11,192 nt of DNA, taken from NCBI GenBank assembly GCA_946885815.1, contig CAMPHE010000030.1:1-11192 (forward strand), written 5' to 3'. Positions within the stretch are counted from its first letter, which is position 1. Each line of letters begins with the position of its first letter. Made by a program: the position numbers and the translations under genes. Below, piece after piece: positions 1-7,470 of the stretch. The stretch comes from an uncultured Arenimonas sp. (GTDB lineage Bacteria; Pseudomonadota; Gammaproteobacteria; Xanthomonadales; Xanthomonadaceae). The notes beneath the pieces are model-generated. The model had not been told where the DNA came from. It did not search any database and saw nothing but the letters and a program-made list of their open reading frames with translations.

Positions 1-690
1 ACGTCGCTGCTCGAACGCCTGCTCGGCGGCCATCCCGACATCGCCGACGCCGGCGAAAGCGGCGGCTTCTACGCGCGACTGCGTCTCGCCACCGACCATG
101 CCGGCCGGATGTCACCCGGCTTCCTCGAGACGGCGCGGCGCGCCGACATGGCCGCGCTGGGCGCCGACTTCATCGCGACGCAGGGCTGGCGCGCGCGTGG
201 CCGTCGCGCGTGGACCGAGAAGCTGCCTTCGAACCTGCTGCTGGCCGGCTTCATCGCGCGGGCGCTGCCGCGCGCGCGCTTCCTGCACATGCGGCGTGCG
301 CCGATGGACGTGTGCTTCTCCAATTACCGCGTGCTTTACGGGCAGGTCGCCGCGTATTCGTACGACCAGCAGGAAATGGCGGGCTACCACGAGGCGCATG
401 CCGCGCTGACCGACCACTGGCGGGCCGCGATCGGCACGCGCTGGCTGGACATCGACCACGCGGCGCTGGTCGCGGACCCGGAAACGCAGATGCGGCGCGT
501 GCTGGCGCACTGCGGGTTGCCGTTCGACCCGGCGGTGCTCGCGCCGGGAGATCGCGGCGGCATCGTGTCGACCGCGAGCGCGGCGCAGGTTCGCGACGGC
601 CTGCGTCGCGACGCCGCGCCTGCGTGGCGGCCGTATCGCGACCGGCTGCGGCCGATGGCGACCGCGCTCGGCGTGGAAATCGGGGACTGA
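1..690 (+). CDS. Sulfotransferase family protein, 3' part (5' end outside window)
   Basis: The open frame is already running at base 1 and gives 229 residues before the TGA at 688-690, so the start lies to the left. The first residues (TSLLERLLGGHPDIADAGE) look like the end of the PAPS-binding loop usually written PRSGTTLLE, followed by the usual HP...GE segment. Later come LPSNLLLAGFIARALPRARFLHMRRAPMDVC (the LP at residues 75-76), the second PAPS-phosphate region with R98, R99 and S107, then a YSYDQ...HW segment, the DP-containing helix, CGLPFDP, and TASAAQVRDG near the end. This order is that of the sulfotransferase domain found in TPR-sulfotransferases. The family moves a sulfuryl group from PAPS to an acceptor, which the sequence does not identify. 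TPR repeats, if present, would be in the missing part. The MgtC-like gene starts 22 bases downstream on the same strand. Confidence 0.85.
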   Translation, partial: TSLLERLLGGHPDIADAGESGGFYARLRLATDHAGRMSPGFLETARRADMAALGADFIATQGWRARGRRAWTEKLPSNLLLAGFIARALPRARFLHMRRAPMDVCFSNYRVLYGQVAAYSYDQQEMAGYHEAHAALTDHWRAAIGTRWLDIDHAALVADPETQMRRVLAHCGLPFDPAVLAPGDRGGIVSTASAAQVRDGLRRDAAPAWRPYRDRLRPMATALGVEIGD

Positions 691-712
691 CCCCGCGCCC
701 CCGGTGACCGCG

Positions 713-1975
713 ATGACTCTGCCCGTGCCCGGCTTCGATGCGCCCTCGCTGCTGTCGCTCGGCGCCGCGCTCGGCATCGGGCTGCTGGTGGGCGTGGTGC
801 GCGAGCGCCGCGTGCCGGAAGTCGCCGTGGTCGCCGGCCTGCGCACGCATGCGCTGGCCGCGCTGTCGGGCGCGGTGGCGCTGTGGCTCGGCATCGCGGC
901 GCTGGTCGCGGCCGTCGTCGTCGTCGGCGCGATGGCCGCATTGAGCTATCGCCGCAGCCGCGAGCAGGACCCGGGCCTCACCGGCGAAATCGGACTGCTG
1001 CTGACGACGCTGCTCGGCGCCCTGGCGCTGCCGGCGCCGGCGCTGGCCAGCGCGCTGGGCGTCGTCGTCGCCGGACTGCTGTATGCGAAGGCGCCGCTGC
1101 ACCGGCTCAGCCGCGACCTGATCAGCGAGAAGGAACTGCGCGACGGCCTGCTGCTGCTCGCGTCGGCGCTGGTGGTGCTGCCGTTGATTCCCGACCGCAC
1201 GATCGGCCCGTACGACGTCTTCAACCCGCGCACGCTGTGGACGCTGGTGGTGCTGGTGATGGCGATCAGCGCGCTCGGCCATGTCGCCCTGCGCGCCACC
1301 GGCAACCGCTGGGGTCTGGCGGTCGCCGGGTTCTTCGCGGGCTATGTGTCCTCGACCGCGGCCACCGCCGGCTTCGGGCAGCGCGTGAAGGAGACGCCGT
1401 CGCTGCTGTCGTCGGCGGTCGGCGCGACGATGCTGGCGAACCTGGCGTCGGTGTCGCTGATGGTGCCGATCCTGCTCGCGGTCGCGCCCGAGGTCGTGCC
1501 GACGGTGTGGATCGAGCTGGCCGCGGCCGGCGGGGTGCTGCTCGCGGGGGGTGCGCTCGGATTCCACCGCGGCGACGACGACGAAGTGCCGGCGCCGACC
1601 GCGGAATCGCGCATGTTCCGCTTCCGCCACGCGGTGCTGTTCGCCGCGGTGATCACCGCGGTGCTGTTCGCGTCGACGGTGATGGGCGCGTGGCTCGGCC
1701 CGCGCGGCGCGATCGGCGCCGCCGTCCTCGCCGCCGCGGCCGAGTTGCATGCCGCGACCGCGACGCTCGGCAATCTCGCCGGCAGCGGCCGCATCGACCT
1801 CGCGCAGACCCGCTGGGCGCTGCTCGGCCTGCTCGCCGCGAGCATGATCGCCAAGACCCTCGTCGCGTTCACCGCCGGCGGCGCGCGGTTCGGCCTGCGC
1901 GTCGGTGCGGGGCTGTTCGTGGCCGTCGGCGCGGCGGCGGCGGTGGTGGTGCTCGGCGCGGGGCCGCTCAGATGA
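713..1975 (+). CDS. MgtC/DUF4010 family integral membrane protein
   Basis: A 420-residue, very hydrophobic protein. Residues 13-60 carry the MgtC/SapB-like start: a glycine-rich helix (GAALGIGLLVGVVRERR) and then AGLRTHALAALSG. After TGEIGLLLTTLLGAL (90-104) the rest matches the DUF4010 type: LLYAKAPLHRLSRDLISEKELRDGL (122-146), FNPRTLW (170-176), and GFFAGYVSSTAATAGFGQRV (206-225). About ten membrane helices are apparent, with a charged loop at 285-305. The transport or regulatory role of this family is not settled; a link to Mg2+ is only by name. I chose ATG 713 because GGTGA at 703-707 sits five bases upstream. GTG 704, in the same frame, is the alternative and adds three residues. The 3' end overlaps the convergent response regulator gene by 8 bases. 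It probably shares a transcript with the sulfotransferase gene. Confidence 0.85.
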   Translation: MTLPVPGFDAPSLLSLGAALGIGLLVGVVRERRVPEVAVVAGLRTHALAALSGAVALWLGIAALVAAVVVVGAMAALSYRRSREQDPGLTGEIGLLLTTLLGALALPAPALASALGVVVAGLLYAKAPLHRLSRDLISEKELRDGLLLLASALVVLPLIPDRTIGPYDVFNPRTLWTLVVLVMAISALGHVALRATGNRWGLAVAGFFAGYVSSTAATAGFGQRVKETPSLLSSAVGATMLANLASVSLMVPILLAVAPEVVPTVWIELAAAGGVLLAGGALGFHRGDDDEVPAPTAESRMFRFRHAVLFAAVITAVLFASTVMGAWLGPRGAIGAAVLAAAAELHAATATLGNLAGSGRIDLAQTRWALLGLLAASMIAKTLVAFTAGGARFGLRVGAGLFVAVGAAAAVVVLGAGPLR

Positions 1976-2615
1976 TCCGCAGCGTGATGGCCTTCAGCAC
2001 CGCCCGCGTCCGATCCCGCGTGCCCAGCTTGTCCAGGATGTCGCTGACGTAGTTCTTCACCGTGCCTTCGGACAGGAAGACGGCGCGGGCGATCTCCTTG
2101 TTGGAGTACCCGCCGGCGAGCAGGCGCAGGATCGAGACTTCGCGCTCGTTGAACGTGTCGGTCGGGGCGGCCTGGTCACGGTAGGCATAGCGCGCGCGCA
2201 CCGGGTCGGTGGGCACCGGCGCCAGCAGCGTGTCGCCGGCGGCGACGCGCAGGATCGCTTCGTGCAGGTCTTCGGGCGACGCGTCCTTCAGCAGGAACCC
2301 CTGCGCGCCGGCCTCGGCGGCGCGCAGCGGCAGCGCGTCGTCGTCGAAGGTCGTCAGCAGGACCACCGGGGTCGCGTCGCCGCGCTCGCGCAGCGCGCGC
2401 ACGAGACCGAAGCCGTCGCGGCCCGGCATCCGGATGTCGGACAGGATCACGTCGACCGGCGTGTCGGCGAGCCCGGCGAGCAGCGCGTCGCCGTCACCGG
2501 CTTCCAGCACCACGTGCAGGTTGGGGAATCCCGACAGCAGCGCGGTCAGGCCGCTGCGCACGAGGGCCTGGTCGTCGGCGAGGGCGAGGCGCACCGTCAC
2601 GGTTTCATCGGTCAT
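1968..2615 (-). CDS. NarL/FixJ-family response regulator (receiver plus LuxR-type HTH)
   Basis: 215 residues, the normal length for this family. The receiver domain spans about 7-122: acidic pair D14/D15, phosphoacceptor D60 in ILSDIRMPGRDG, T88 and K110 in the switch positions. A short linker leads to the LuxR-type helix-turn-helix at about 153-207 (FNEREVSILRLLAGGYSNKEIA, then LSEGTVKNYVSDILDKLG). All catalytic residues are intact, so it should be a phosphorylation-controlled DNA-binding regulator. It lies directly after the histidine kinase gene: the kinase stop and the regulator's SD (GAGGAA at 2621-2626, five bases before the ATG) overlap, which suggests coupled translation and a cognate pair. 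The arrangement resembles DesK/DesR-like systems; target genes are not visible. Confidence 0.95.
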   Translation of the reverse strand: MTDETVTVRLALADDQALVRSGLTALLSGFPNLHVVLEAGDGDALLAGLADTPVDVILSDIRMPGRDGFGLVRALRERGDATPVVLLTTFDDDALPLRAAEAGAQGFLLKDASPEDLHEAILRVAAGDTLLAPVPTDPVRARYAYRDQAAPTDTFNEREVSILRLLAGGYSNKEIARAVFLSEGTVKNYVSDILDKLGTRDRTRAVLKAITLRII

Positions 2616-2624
2616 CGGGATTCC

Positions 2625-3761
2625 TCATGCCGCGGTCGGTAACCACGCCTGCAGGTGCACGCCGCCGGTGTCGGTGCGGCGCACGTCGAGGCCGCCGCCC
2701 ACCGCTGCCAGCCGCTCGCTCATGCCGCGCAGTCCGTTCCCGGGGCGCAGGTCGCCACCGCCGCGGCCATCGTCGCGGATGTCCAGCCGCAGCGAGGCGG
2801 CGTCCCGGCGCAGCACCACCCACAGGTTCTGCGCCTGCGAATGACGCGCGGCATTGGTGATGCCTTCCTGCACCGCGCGCAGCAGCGCCTCGGCCTGCGC
2901 CAGGGTGCCGACCCGCGCGCCGGCGTCGATCTGCAGGTGCATCCGCGGCCGCGGGAACGGGGCCGCGAGCACCGCCAGCGCATCGCCGAGGTCGAGGCCG
3001 TCGCTGTGGCGCATCTGCGCGACGACGCCGCGGATGTCGGCCAGCAGCTCGTCGGCGAGCCGGGCACAGAGCGCGGCCTGGGCATCGCCGGCGAGGCGCG
3101 GGTCGCGTGCCAGCGCCGCGAGGTTGAGTTTCAGCGCGGTCAGCTTGTGGCCCGCGACGTCGTGCAGCTCGCGCGACAGCCGCAGGCGTTCGCCGTCGCG
3201 CGCGCTTTCGGCGAGCAGCGCGCGGGTCGCGAGCAGGTCGGCGTTGGTCAGCGCGAGCGCGTCGCGGCTGCGCTCGGCATCCAGTGCGAACGACGCGGTC
3301 ACCGCGGCGAACGCCTGGAAACTCGCGATCGAGATCGTCGACAGCAACGGGGCCGACGCATGCCAGACCTCCCGGTACAGGAAGTACAGGCCGGCGTTCG
3401 CCGCCAGCAGCAGCGCCACCGCCCATCGCGGCGTCCACAGGTGCACGACCTGGATCGCCACCAGCACCATCAGGATCGCCAGCGCGCCGCTGCGCGACAG
3501 CAGCATCATCGCCACCATCAGCGCGAACTGGCCGACGACCATCGCGCGCGCGGCGTTCTCGGGCGGCGAGCGGACGGTCACCACGATCAGCAGCGCGAGG
3601 AACAGCGCCATCAGTCCCGCCAGCACGCCCGTCGGGGAAGGCGCGTCGAGCCATGCCGGCGTCGACGGATCACCGAAGACCAGCTCGAACGCCACCGCGC
3701 TCCACGCGATGTACGCGGCGATGTTGAGCAGCGAGAAAAGACCGTGGCGTTCCCGGATCAT
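2625..3761 (-). CDS. DesK/NarX-type sensor histidine kinase, membrane bound
   Basis: 378 residues from ATG 3759-3761 (MIRERHGLFS). The N-terminal 160 residues hold about six hydrophobic helices (near 8-30, 46-64, 72-89, 92-108, 113-130, 138-160) with very short loops and no large outer domain, so the signal is probably read in or at the membrane. A helical linker (160-190) leads to the HisKA_3 dimerisation box ERLRLSRELHDVAGHKLTAL with phosphoacceptor H200. The ATPase part shows the N-box (VQEGITNAARHS, N303), D330 in DIRDDGRGGG, and the G2 box GNGLRGMSERL (342-352). Everything needed for autophosphorylation is present. No clear SD precedes the chosen start. The frame stays open upstream to 4430, but that stretch is antisense to another gene and lacks membrane-protein character. 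The partner is the regulator gene that follows after nine bases. Confidence 0.93.
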   Translation of the reverse strand: MIRERHGLFSLLNIAAYIAWSAVAFELVFGDPSTPAWLDAPSPTGVLAGLMALFLALLIVVTVRSPPENAARAMVVGQFALMVAMMLLSRSGALAILMVLVAIQVVHLWTPRWAVALLLAANAGLYFLYREVWHASAPLLSTISIASFQAFAAVTASFALDAERSRDALALTNADLLATRALLAESARDGERLRLSRELHDVAGHKLTALKLNLAALARDPRLAGDAQAALCARLADELLADIRGVVAQMRHSDGLDLGDALAVLAAPFPRPRMHLQIDAGARVGTLAQAEALLRAVQEGITNAARHSQAQNLWVVLRRDAASLRLDIRDDGRGGGDLRPGNGLRGMSERLAAVGGGLDVRRTDTGGVHLQAWLPTAA

Positions 3762-3905
3762 GGCGACAGCTTGGTCGCGCCCCGCGCGGCGCTCAATAGC
3801 CGCGGCGCATCTGGTGACTTCCGGCAGGCCGCGCCGGTGACCGCCGGCACCTGAACGCCGCGGGGACGGCACCGACACTGGCGGCGTCCCCGAGGAGACC
3901 CGCCC
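3762..3905. promoter_or_regulatory. Divergent intergenic region between kinase gene and DUF2306-like gene
   Basis: The 144-base gap must contain promoters for both the kinase operon (-) and the membrane protein (+). I cannot name convincing -35/-10 boxes on either strand. Visible structure: an 8-base inverted repeat (CGGGGACG at 3861-3868, CGTCCCCG at 3885-3892) with a 16-base loop, ending exactly at the SD of the + gene (GAGGAG, 3892-3897, eight bases before the ATG). There is also a smaller repeat, CGCGGC...GCCGCG, near 3786-3806. The first could be an mRNA hairpin that touches the SD, or an operator; neither is shown. Confidence 0.4.
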
Positions 3906-4589
3906 ATGTCCCTGATCGCCGCCTTCGTCGCCGCGCACATCGCCGCCGGCACCGTCGCCCTCGCCACGTACTGGACGGCCGGACTCGCGAAGAAGGGCTC
4001 GCCGCTGCACCGGCGCGCCGGCCAGGGGTTCCTGCTGGCGATGGCCGGCATCCTGGTGACCGGCGTGCCGCTGGTCGGGGACGCGTGGCTCGACGGGCGG
4101 GTGAACGCCGCCGCGTTCCTCGGCTACCTGCTGCTGCTCGTCGCCCAGGGGTGCTGGAGCGCTTGGCGCGCGGTGCGCGACCGGCGCGACCCGCCGCGTT
4201 ACTTTTCCCCGGTGTTCTGGACGCTGACCGCCGCGACCTTGCTCGCCGGCGCGGCCATGGTTTCGCTCGGCTTCCGCATCGGACAGCCGATCTTCATGGT
4301 GTTCGGCGGCGTCGGCGGCCTGATCGGATTCGGTGCGATGAAGGCGCGGCGCGCCGCCGCGAGCGGGGATCCGGTCTGGTGGCTGCGCGAACACTACGGC
4401 GCGATGATCGGCAACGGCGTGGCGACCCACATCGCGTTCTTCGGCATCGGGCTGCGCAAGCTGCTGCCCGGCCTCGACCCGGCGCTGCTGCAGACATTCG
4501 CGTGGTTCACCCCGCTGGCCGTGGCGCTGGTCGCCAGCGCGTGGATCGGCCGCCGCTACGGCCGGGGAAATCTGCTCAGAGCAAATTAA
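3906..4589 (+). CDS. DUF2306-like integral membrane protein, function unknown
   Basis: 227 residues with about seven hydrophobic segments (near 3-25, 40-58, 68-88, 104-122, 127-145, 168-185, 198-215). Conserved-looking points are H11 in the first helix, GSPLHRRAGQGFLL (31-44) and WWLREHYGAMIGNGVATHIAFFG (158-180), with H163 and H175. The LHRRxG box and the late H-x(3-4)-M segment resemble predicted membrane proteins of the DUF2306 group; the assignment is by eye. In-membrane histidines could suggest a metal or haem ligand, but that is speculation. The start is fixed by GAGGAG eight bases upstream. The gene is divergent from the kinase operon and ends 19 bases from the phhA stop, inside the first of two palindromic repeats that encode its last residues. 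Confidence 0.75.
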   Translation: MSLIAAFVAAHIAAGTVALATYWTAGLAKKGSPLHRRAGQGFLLAMAGILVTGVPLVGDAWLDGRVNAAAFLGYLLLLVAQGCWSAWRAVRDRRDPPRYFSPVFWTLTAATLLAGAAMVSLGFRIGQPIFMVFGGVGGLIGFGAMKARRAAASGDPVWWLREHYGAMIGNGVATHIAFFGIGLRKLLPGLDPALLQTFAWFTPLAVALVASAWIGRRYGRGNLLRAN

Positions 4590-4612
4590 TTAATCTGCTC
4601 AGAGCAGATTAA
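4569..4612. repeat. Tandem AT-rich palindromes at convergent stop codons
   Basis: Two copies of a 23-base unit lie head to tail (4569-4591 and 4592-4614, 20 of 23 bases the same). Copy 2 is the core of a perfect palindrome at 4590-4612: arms TTAATCTGCTC and GAGCAGATTAA around one central A. Copy 1 (4569-4587) has arms AATCTGCTC and GAGCAAATT with one mismatch. The centres are 23 bases apart. The TAA of the upstream gene lies at 4587-4589 and the phhA stop occupies 4609-4611, so both reading frames end within the repeats. The AT content contrasts sharply with the surroundings. The pair could act as a bidirectional transcription terminator (no long U-run follows on either strand) or as paired protein-binding sites. 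Confidence 0.75.
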
Positions 4613-5496
4613 ACGTCGCCGCCCTCGCTCCAGCCTTCGCCCGTGCCGCGCTGGATCACTTCGTCGCCGTGCTGCACCGAGCCGGCCGGAAAGCTGTCCT
4701 GCGTCGCCAGCCGCGCGTAGAGCGGGGTGAAGTCGGGTCGCGTCGCGTCCATCAGCTGTTCGTAGCTGTCGATCACGAAGTACGTGCGCTGGAACGTGTC
4801 GATGCGGTACTGCGTGCGCATGATGCGTTCGAGATCGAAGCCGATGCGGTTCGGCGCCGGCGATTCCAGGCAGTGGATCGATTCGCCCTTCGACGAGACG
4901 ATGCCGCTGCCGTAGATGCGCAGCCCGTCCGGCTGGCGGATCAGCCCGAACTCCACCGTGTACCAGTACAGCCGCGTCAGGTTCACGAGCGCGTCGGGCC
5001 CGATCGCATGCGCCTTGACGCCGCCGCGCCCGTACGCCTGCATGTAGTCGGCGAACACCGGATTCATCAGCAGCGGCACGTGCCCGAACAGGTCGTGGAA
5101 CAGATCGGGTTCGGCGAGGTAGTCGAGCTGCTCGGGCGTGCGGATCCACCACGTCACCGGAAAGCGCCGGTTGGCGAGGTGGTCGAAGAACACCAGCTCG
5201 GGCAGCAGGCCCTCGACGCCGACGATTTCCCAGCCGGTGGCCTTGCGCAGCACCGCGTTGAGTTCGTCGAATTTCGGAATGCGGTCGGGCGCCATGCCCA
5301 TCGCCCGCTGCTGACTCAGGAATTCGTCGCTCGCCCGGCCGACGAGGATCTTCTGCTGCCGCTCGAACAGCGTCGCCCAGACGCCATGCTCGGTCGCGCT
5401 GTAGCTCGCCCACGGCTGCTCGACCACGGCCGTGGTGTAGACCGGCACGTAACCCTTGTCGGTCATCTGGTGTTCGACACGGCGCGGTTCGTTCAT
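4609..5496 (-). CDS. phhA: Phenylalanine-4-hydroxylase
   Basis: 295 residues, the size of the single-domain bacterial enzyme. It converts phenylalanine to tyrosine using a pterin cofactor, O2 and non-haem Fe(II), in the cytoplasm. The iron ligands are visible: H134 and H139 in PDLFHDLFGHVPLL and E182 in YWYTVEFGL. Other family hallmarks are WWIRTPEQLDYLAEPD (116-131), RLYWYTVEFGLI, YGSGIVSSKGE (195-205) and the later FDLERIMRTQYRID. No regulatory ACT domain is present, as expected for bacteria. The start ATG overlaps the stop of the upstream EAL gene (ATGA, 5493-5496). An SD, GGAGTG (5502-5507), lies five bases upstream inside that gene's last codons, so translation is likely coupled. M11 is a less likely alternative start. 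No TyrR/PhhR-type regulator gene is in the window. Confidence 0.97.
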   Translation of the reverse strand: MNEPRRVEHQMTDKGYVPVYTTAVVEQPWASYSATEHGVWATLFERQQKILVGRASDEFLSQQRAMGMAPDRIPKFDELNAVLRKATGWEIVGVEGLLPELVFFDHLANRRFPVTWWIRTPEQLDYLAEPDLFHDLFGHVPLLMNPVFADYMQAYGRGGVKAHAIGPDALVNLTRLYWYTVEFGLIRQPDGLRIYGSGIVSSKGESIHCLESPAPNRIGFDLERIMRTQYRIDTFQRTYFVIDSYEQLMDATRPDFTPLYARLATQDSFPAGSVQHGDEVIQRGTGEGWSEGGDV

Positions 5497-7403
5497 CGCG
5501 GCACTCCGGGGGACGCCGCCATTCTAGCGCCGGCGACCGTCGCCGGTTCCGGCCGTCCCATCAGGAAGCCCTGCAGTTCGTCGCAGCCGATCATCGCCAG
5601 GAAGTCCGCCTGCGCGGCGGTCTCGACGCCTTCCGCCGCGACGCGCAGCCCGAGCTGGTGGCCGAGCGCGACGATGGTGCGCGCGATCGTGCCTTCGGCG
5701 TCGCCGTCGGGCAGCGCGCGCACGAAGCTGCGGTCGATCTTCAGCTTGTCCAGCGGCAGGTCCTTGAGGTACGACAGGCTCGAATAGCCGGTGCCGAAAT
5801 CGTCGAGCGACAGCCGCACGCCGACCGCCTTCAGCCGCACCAGCACCTCGGCCGCGCGCGCGATGTTCTCCATCAGGGAGCTCTCGGTCAGCTCCAGGTC
5901 CAGCACCGTCGCCGGCAGCGCGTATTCGTCGAGCGCGGCCAGCACCGCCTCCGAAAGCCCGGGCCGCAGCAGCTGCTGCGCCGACACGTTCACCGACACG
6001 CGGAAATCGCGATGGCCGTCGTCGAGCCACGCGCGCGCCTGGCGGCAGCTCTCGCGCAGCACCCACGCGCCGATCTCCGGCATCAACCCCAGCGCCTCGG
6101 CGACCGGGATGAACCGCACCGGCGACACCGGGCCGAGGTCGGGGCTCTGCCAGCGCAGCAGCGCCTCGAAGCCGACGACCGTCGACGCGTCGGCGCGCGT
6201 CTGCACCTGGTAGTGCAGTTCCAGTTCGCCGGCGCGCACCGCGGAGCGCAGCCGGCCGCCGAGCGTGACGCGGTCCTCGATCGCCTGCATCTGGCGCGGC
6301 CCGAACACGCTGACGCAGTCGCGGCCATCGGCCTTGCCCTCGTCCTTCGCCGCCTGCGCGCGCAGCAGCAGGTCGAGCGTGCGGCGACCATGCGCGGGCG
6401 CGTGGGCGATGCCGACCGTGGCGGTCAGCTGCAACGGCATCGGGTCGTCGCCGATCGGCTCCCTCAGCGCGGCGCGCACGCGCTCGGCGAGGTCGCGCGC
6501 GCCGGCCTCGTCGCCCCCGGTGCACACCAGCACGAACTCGTCGGCGGCGAAGCGCGCGACCGCGGCCTCGTCGCTGGCGACGTCGCGCAGCCGCTGCGCC
6601 ACCGTGGCCAGGATCGCGTCCGCGGCGGCATGGCCCACCGCTTCGTTGATGCCTCGGAACCGGTCGATGTCGACGACGAGCAACGCGACGAAGTCGTCGC
6701 CGGCCGCGACCCGCGGCTCCAGCGCCGCCGCGAGCGACGACCAGCGCGGCAGGCGCGTCGTGGCGTCGTGGCTGGCGGCGAGCGCGAGTTCGGCGGCGAC
6801 GCGTCTCGCCTCGGCCCGCGCACGCATCGCGGCGATGCCGTAGGCCATGTTGTCGGCGAGTTCCTGCAGCAGTTGCAGTTCGTCCTCGCTCATCCGCGAG
6901 ATTTCGCCGGAGAACAGGCCGAGGAATCCGAATGTACGCTCCGGGCCGTTCAGCGGCAGCGAGATGGCGCTGCGGTAACCCATCGACAGTGCCGCCTCGC
7001 GCCCCGGGAAGGGCTGGGTCGCGTCGGCGAAGTCGGTGTAGGCCACCGGAAGCCCGCTGCGCACCGCGCGCCCGGCAGGCCCCTGGCCGTACGGGCTGTC
7101 CTCGCCCCACGACAGCCGCATCGCCGCCGCGTGCTCCGGGTGGTCGCCGGCCGTCGCCATCAGCCGCAGCGACTTCTCCTCGTCGTCCATCGCGTAGCCG
7201 ACGCCGGCGAGCAGGTAGCCGCCGATGTCGACGACGATCCGGCAGATCTCCGACAGCAGCGCGATCTCGTCGTCGACGCGCGTCAGCGCGCGGTTGCACG
7301 CGCTGAGCATGCGCAGCGCGCGCCGCGAGGCATGCGCCTCGCCCGCGGCCGACGGGATGTCCGACGGCGACGTGGGCAGGAGCGGTCGATCCGGAGGTTT
7401 CAT
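5493..7403 (-). CDS. GAF - degenerate GGDEF - EAL protein, probable cyclic-di-GMP phosphodiesterase
   Basis: 636 residues from ATG 7401-7403. No membrane helix. Domains in order: a GAF-like sensor (about 30-195, including GYRSAISLPL and FGFLGLFSGE), a GGDEF domain (about 205-368), and EAL (about 375-625). The GGDEF signature reads AADEF (286-290) and there is no RxxD inhibitory site before it, so cyclase activity is unlikely; the domain may bind GTP or regulate. The EAL domain keeps E413 in EALLRW, N472 in VSVNVSAQQL, E504 in ELTES, D534/D535 in DDFGTGYSS, K555 in KIDRSF, E591 in EGVE and Q611, so it should cleave cyclic-di-GMP. The start is uncertain: in-frame ATG 7424 and GTG 7439 are alternatives, and none has a clear SD. 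Its stop overlaps the phhA start; the cyclase gene lies just upstream. Confidence 0.92.
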   Translation of the reverse strand: MKPPDRPLLPTSPSDIPSAAGEAHASRRALRMLSACNRALTRVDDEIALLSEICRIVVDIGGYLLAGVGYAMDDEEKSLRLMATAGDHPEHAAAMRLSWGEDSPYGQGPAGRAVRSGLPVAYTDFADATQPFPGREAALSMGYRSAISLPLNGPERTFGFLGLFSGEISRMSEDELQLLQELADNMAYGIAAMRARAEARRVAAELALAASHDATTRLPRWSSLAAALEPRVAAGDDFVALLVVDIDRFRGINEAVGHAAADAILATVAQRLRDVASDEAAVARFAADEFVLVCTGGDEAGARDLAERVRAALREPIGDDPMPLQLTATVGIAHAPAHGRRTLDLLLRAQAAKDEGKADGRDCVSVFGPRQMQAIEDRVTLGGRLRSAVRAGELELHYQVQTRADASTVVGFEALLRWQSPDLGPVSPVRFIPVAEALGLMPEIGAWVLRESCRQARAWLDDGHRDFRVSVNVSAQQLLRPGLSEAVLAALDEYALPATVLDLELTESSLMENIARAAEVLVRLKAVGVRLSLDDFGTGYSSLSYLKDLPLDKLKIDRSFVRALPDGDAEGTIARTIVALGHQLGLRVAAEGVETAAQADFLAMIGCDELQGFLMGRPEPATVAGARMAASPGVPR

Positions 7404-7470
7404 CGTCGCGACTGTGACGCGCATCGGGGTGCGGCACACGTGAAACCGGTCACGGTCCCGCGCGAATGGT

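Noticed and set aside
251..1750. Long minus-strand open frame (499 codons) opposite the sulfotransferase and MgtC-like genes
   Set aside because: Its translation is rich in R, Q, H and A with no domain; it is a shadow of the GC-rich codon pattern of the real plus-strand genes.
3762..4430. N-terminal extension of the histidine kinase frame up to 4430
   Set aside because: It runs antisense through the DUF2306-like gene and has no membrane-protein or sensor character. MIRERHG at 3761 begins just before the first helix, as expected.
4569..4612. The palindromes as a CRISPR-like or insertion-sequence end
   Set aside because: There are only two adjacent copies with no spacers, and no transposase or target duplication is seen.
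7440..7470. Possible operator GTGAAACCGGTCAC between the cyclase and EAL genes
   Set aside because: The symmetry is imperfect (only the outer four bases pair cleanly), and no regulator family motif is matched.
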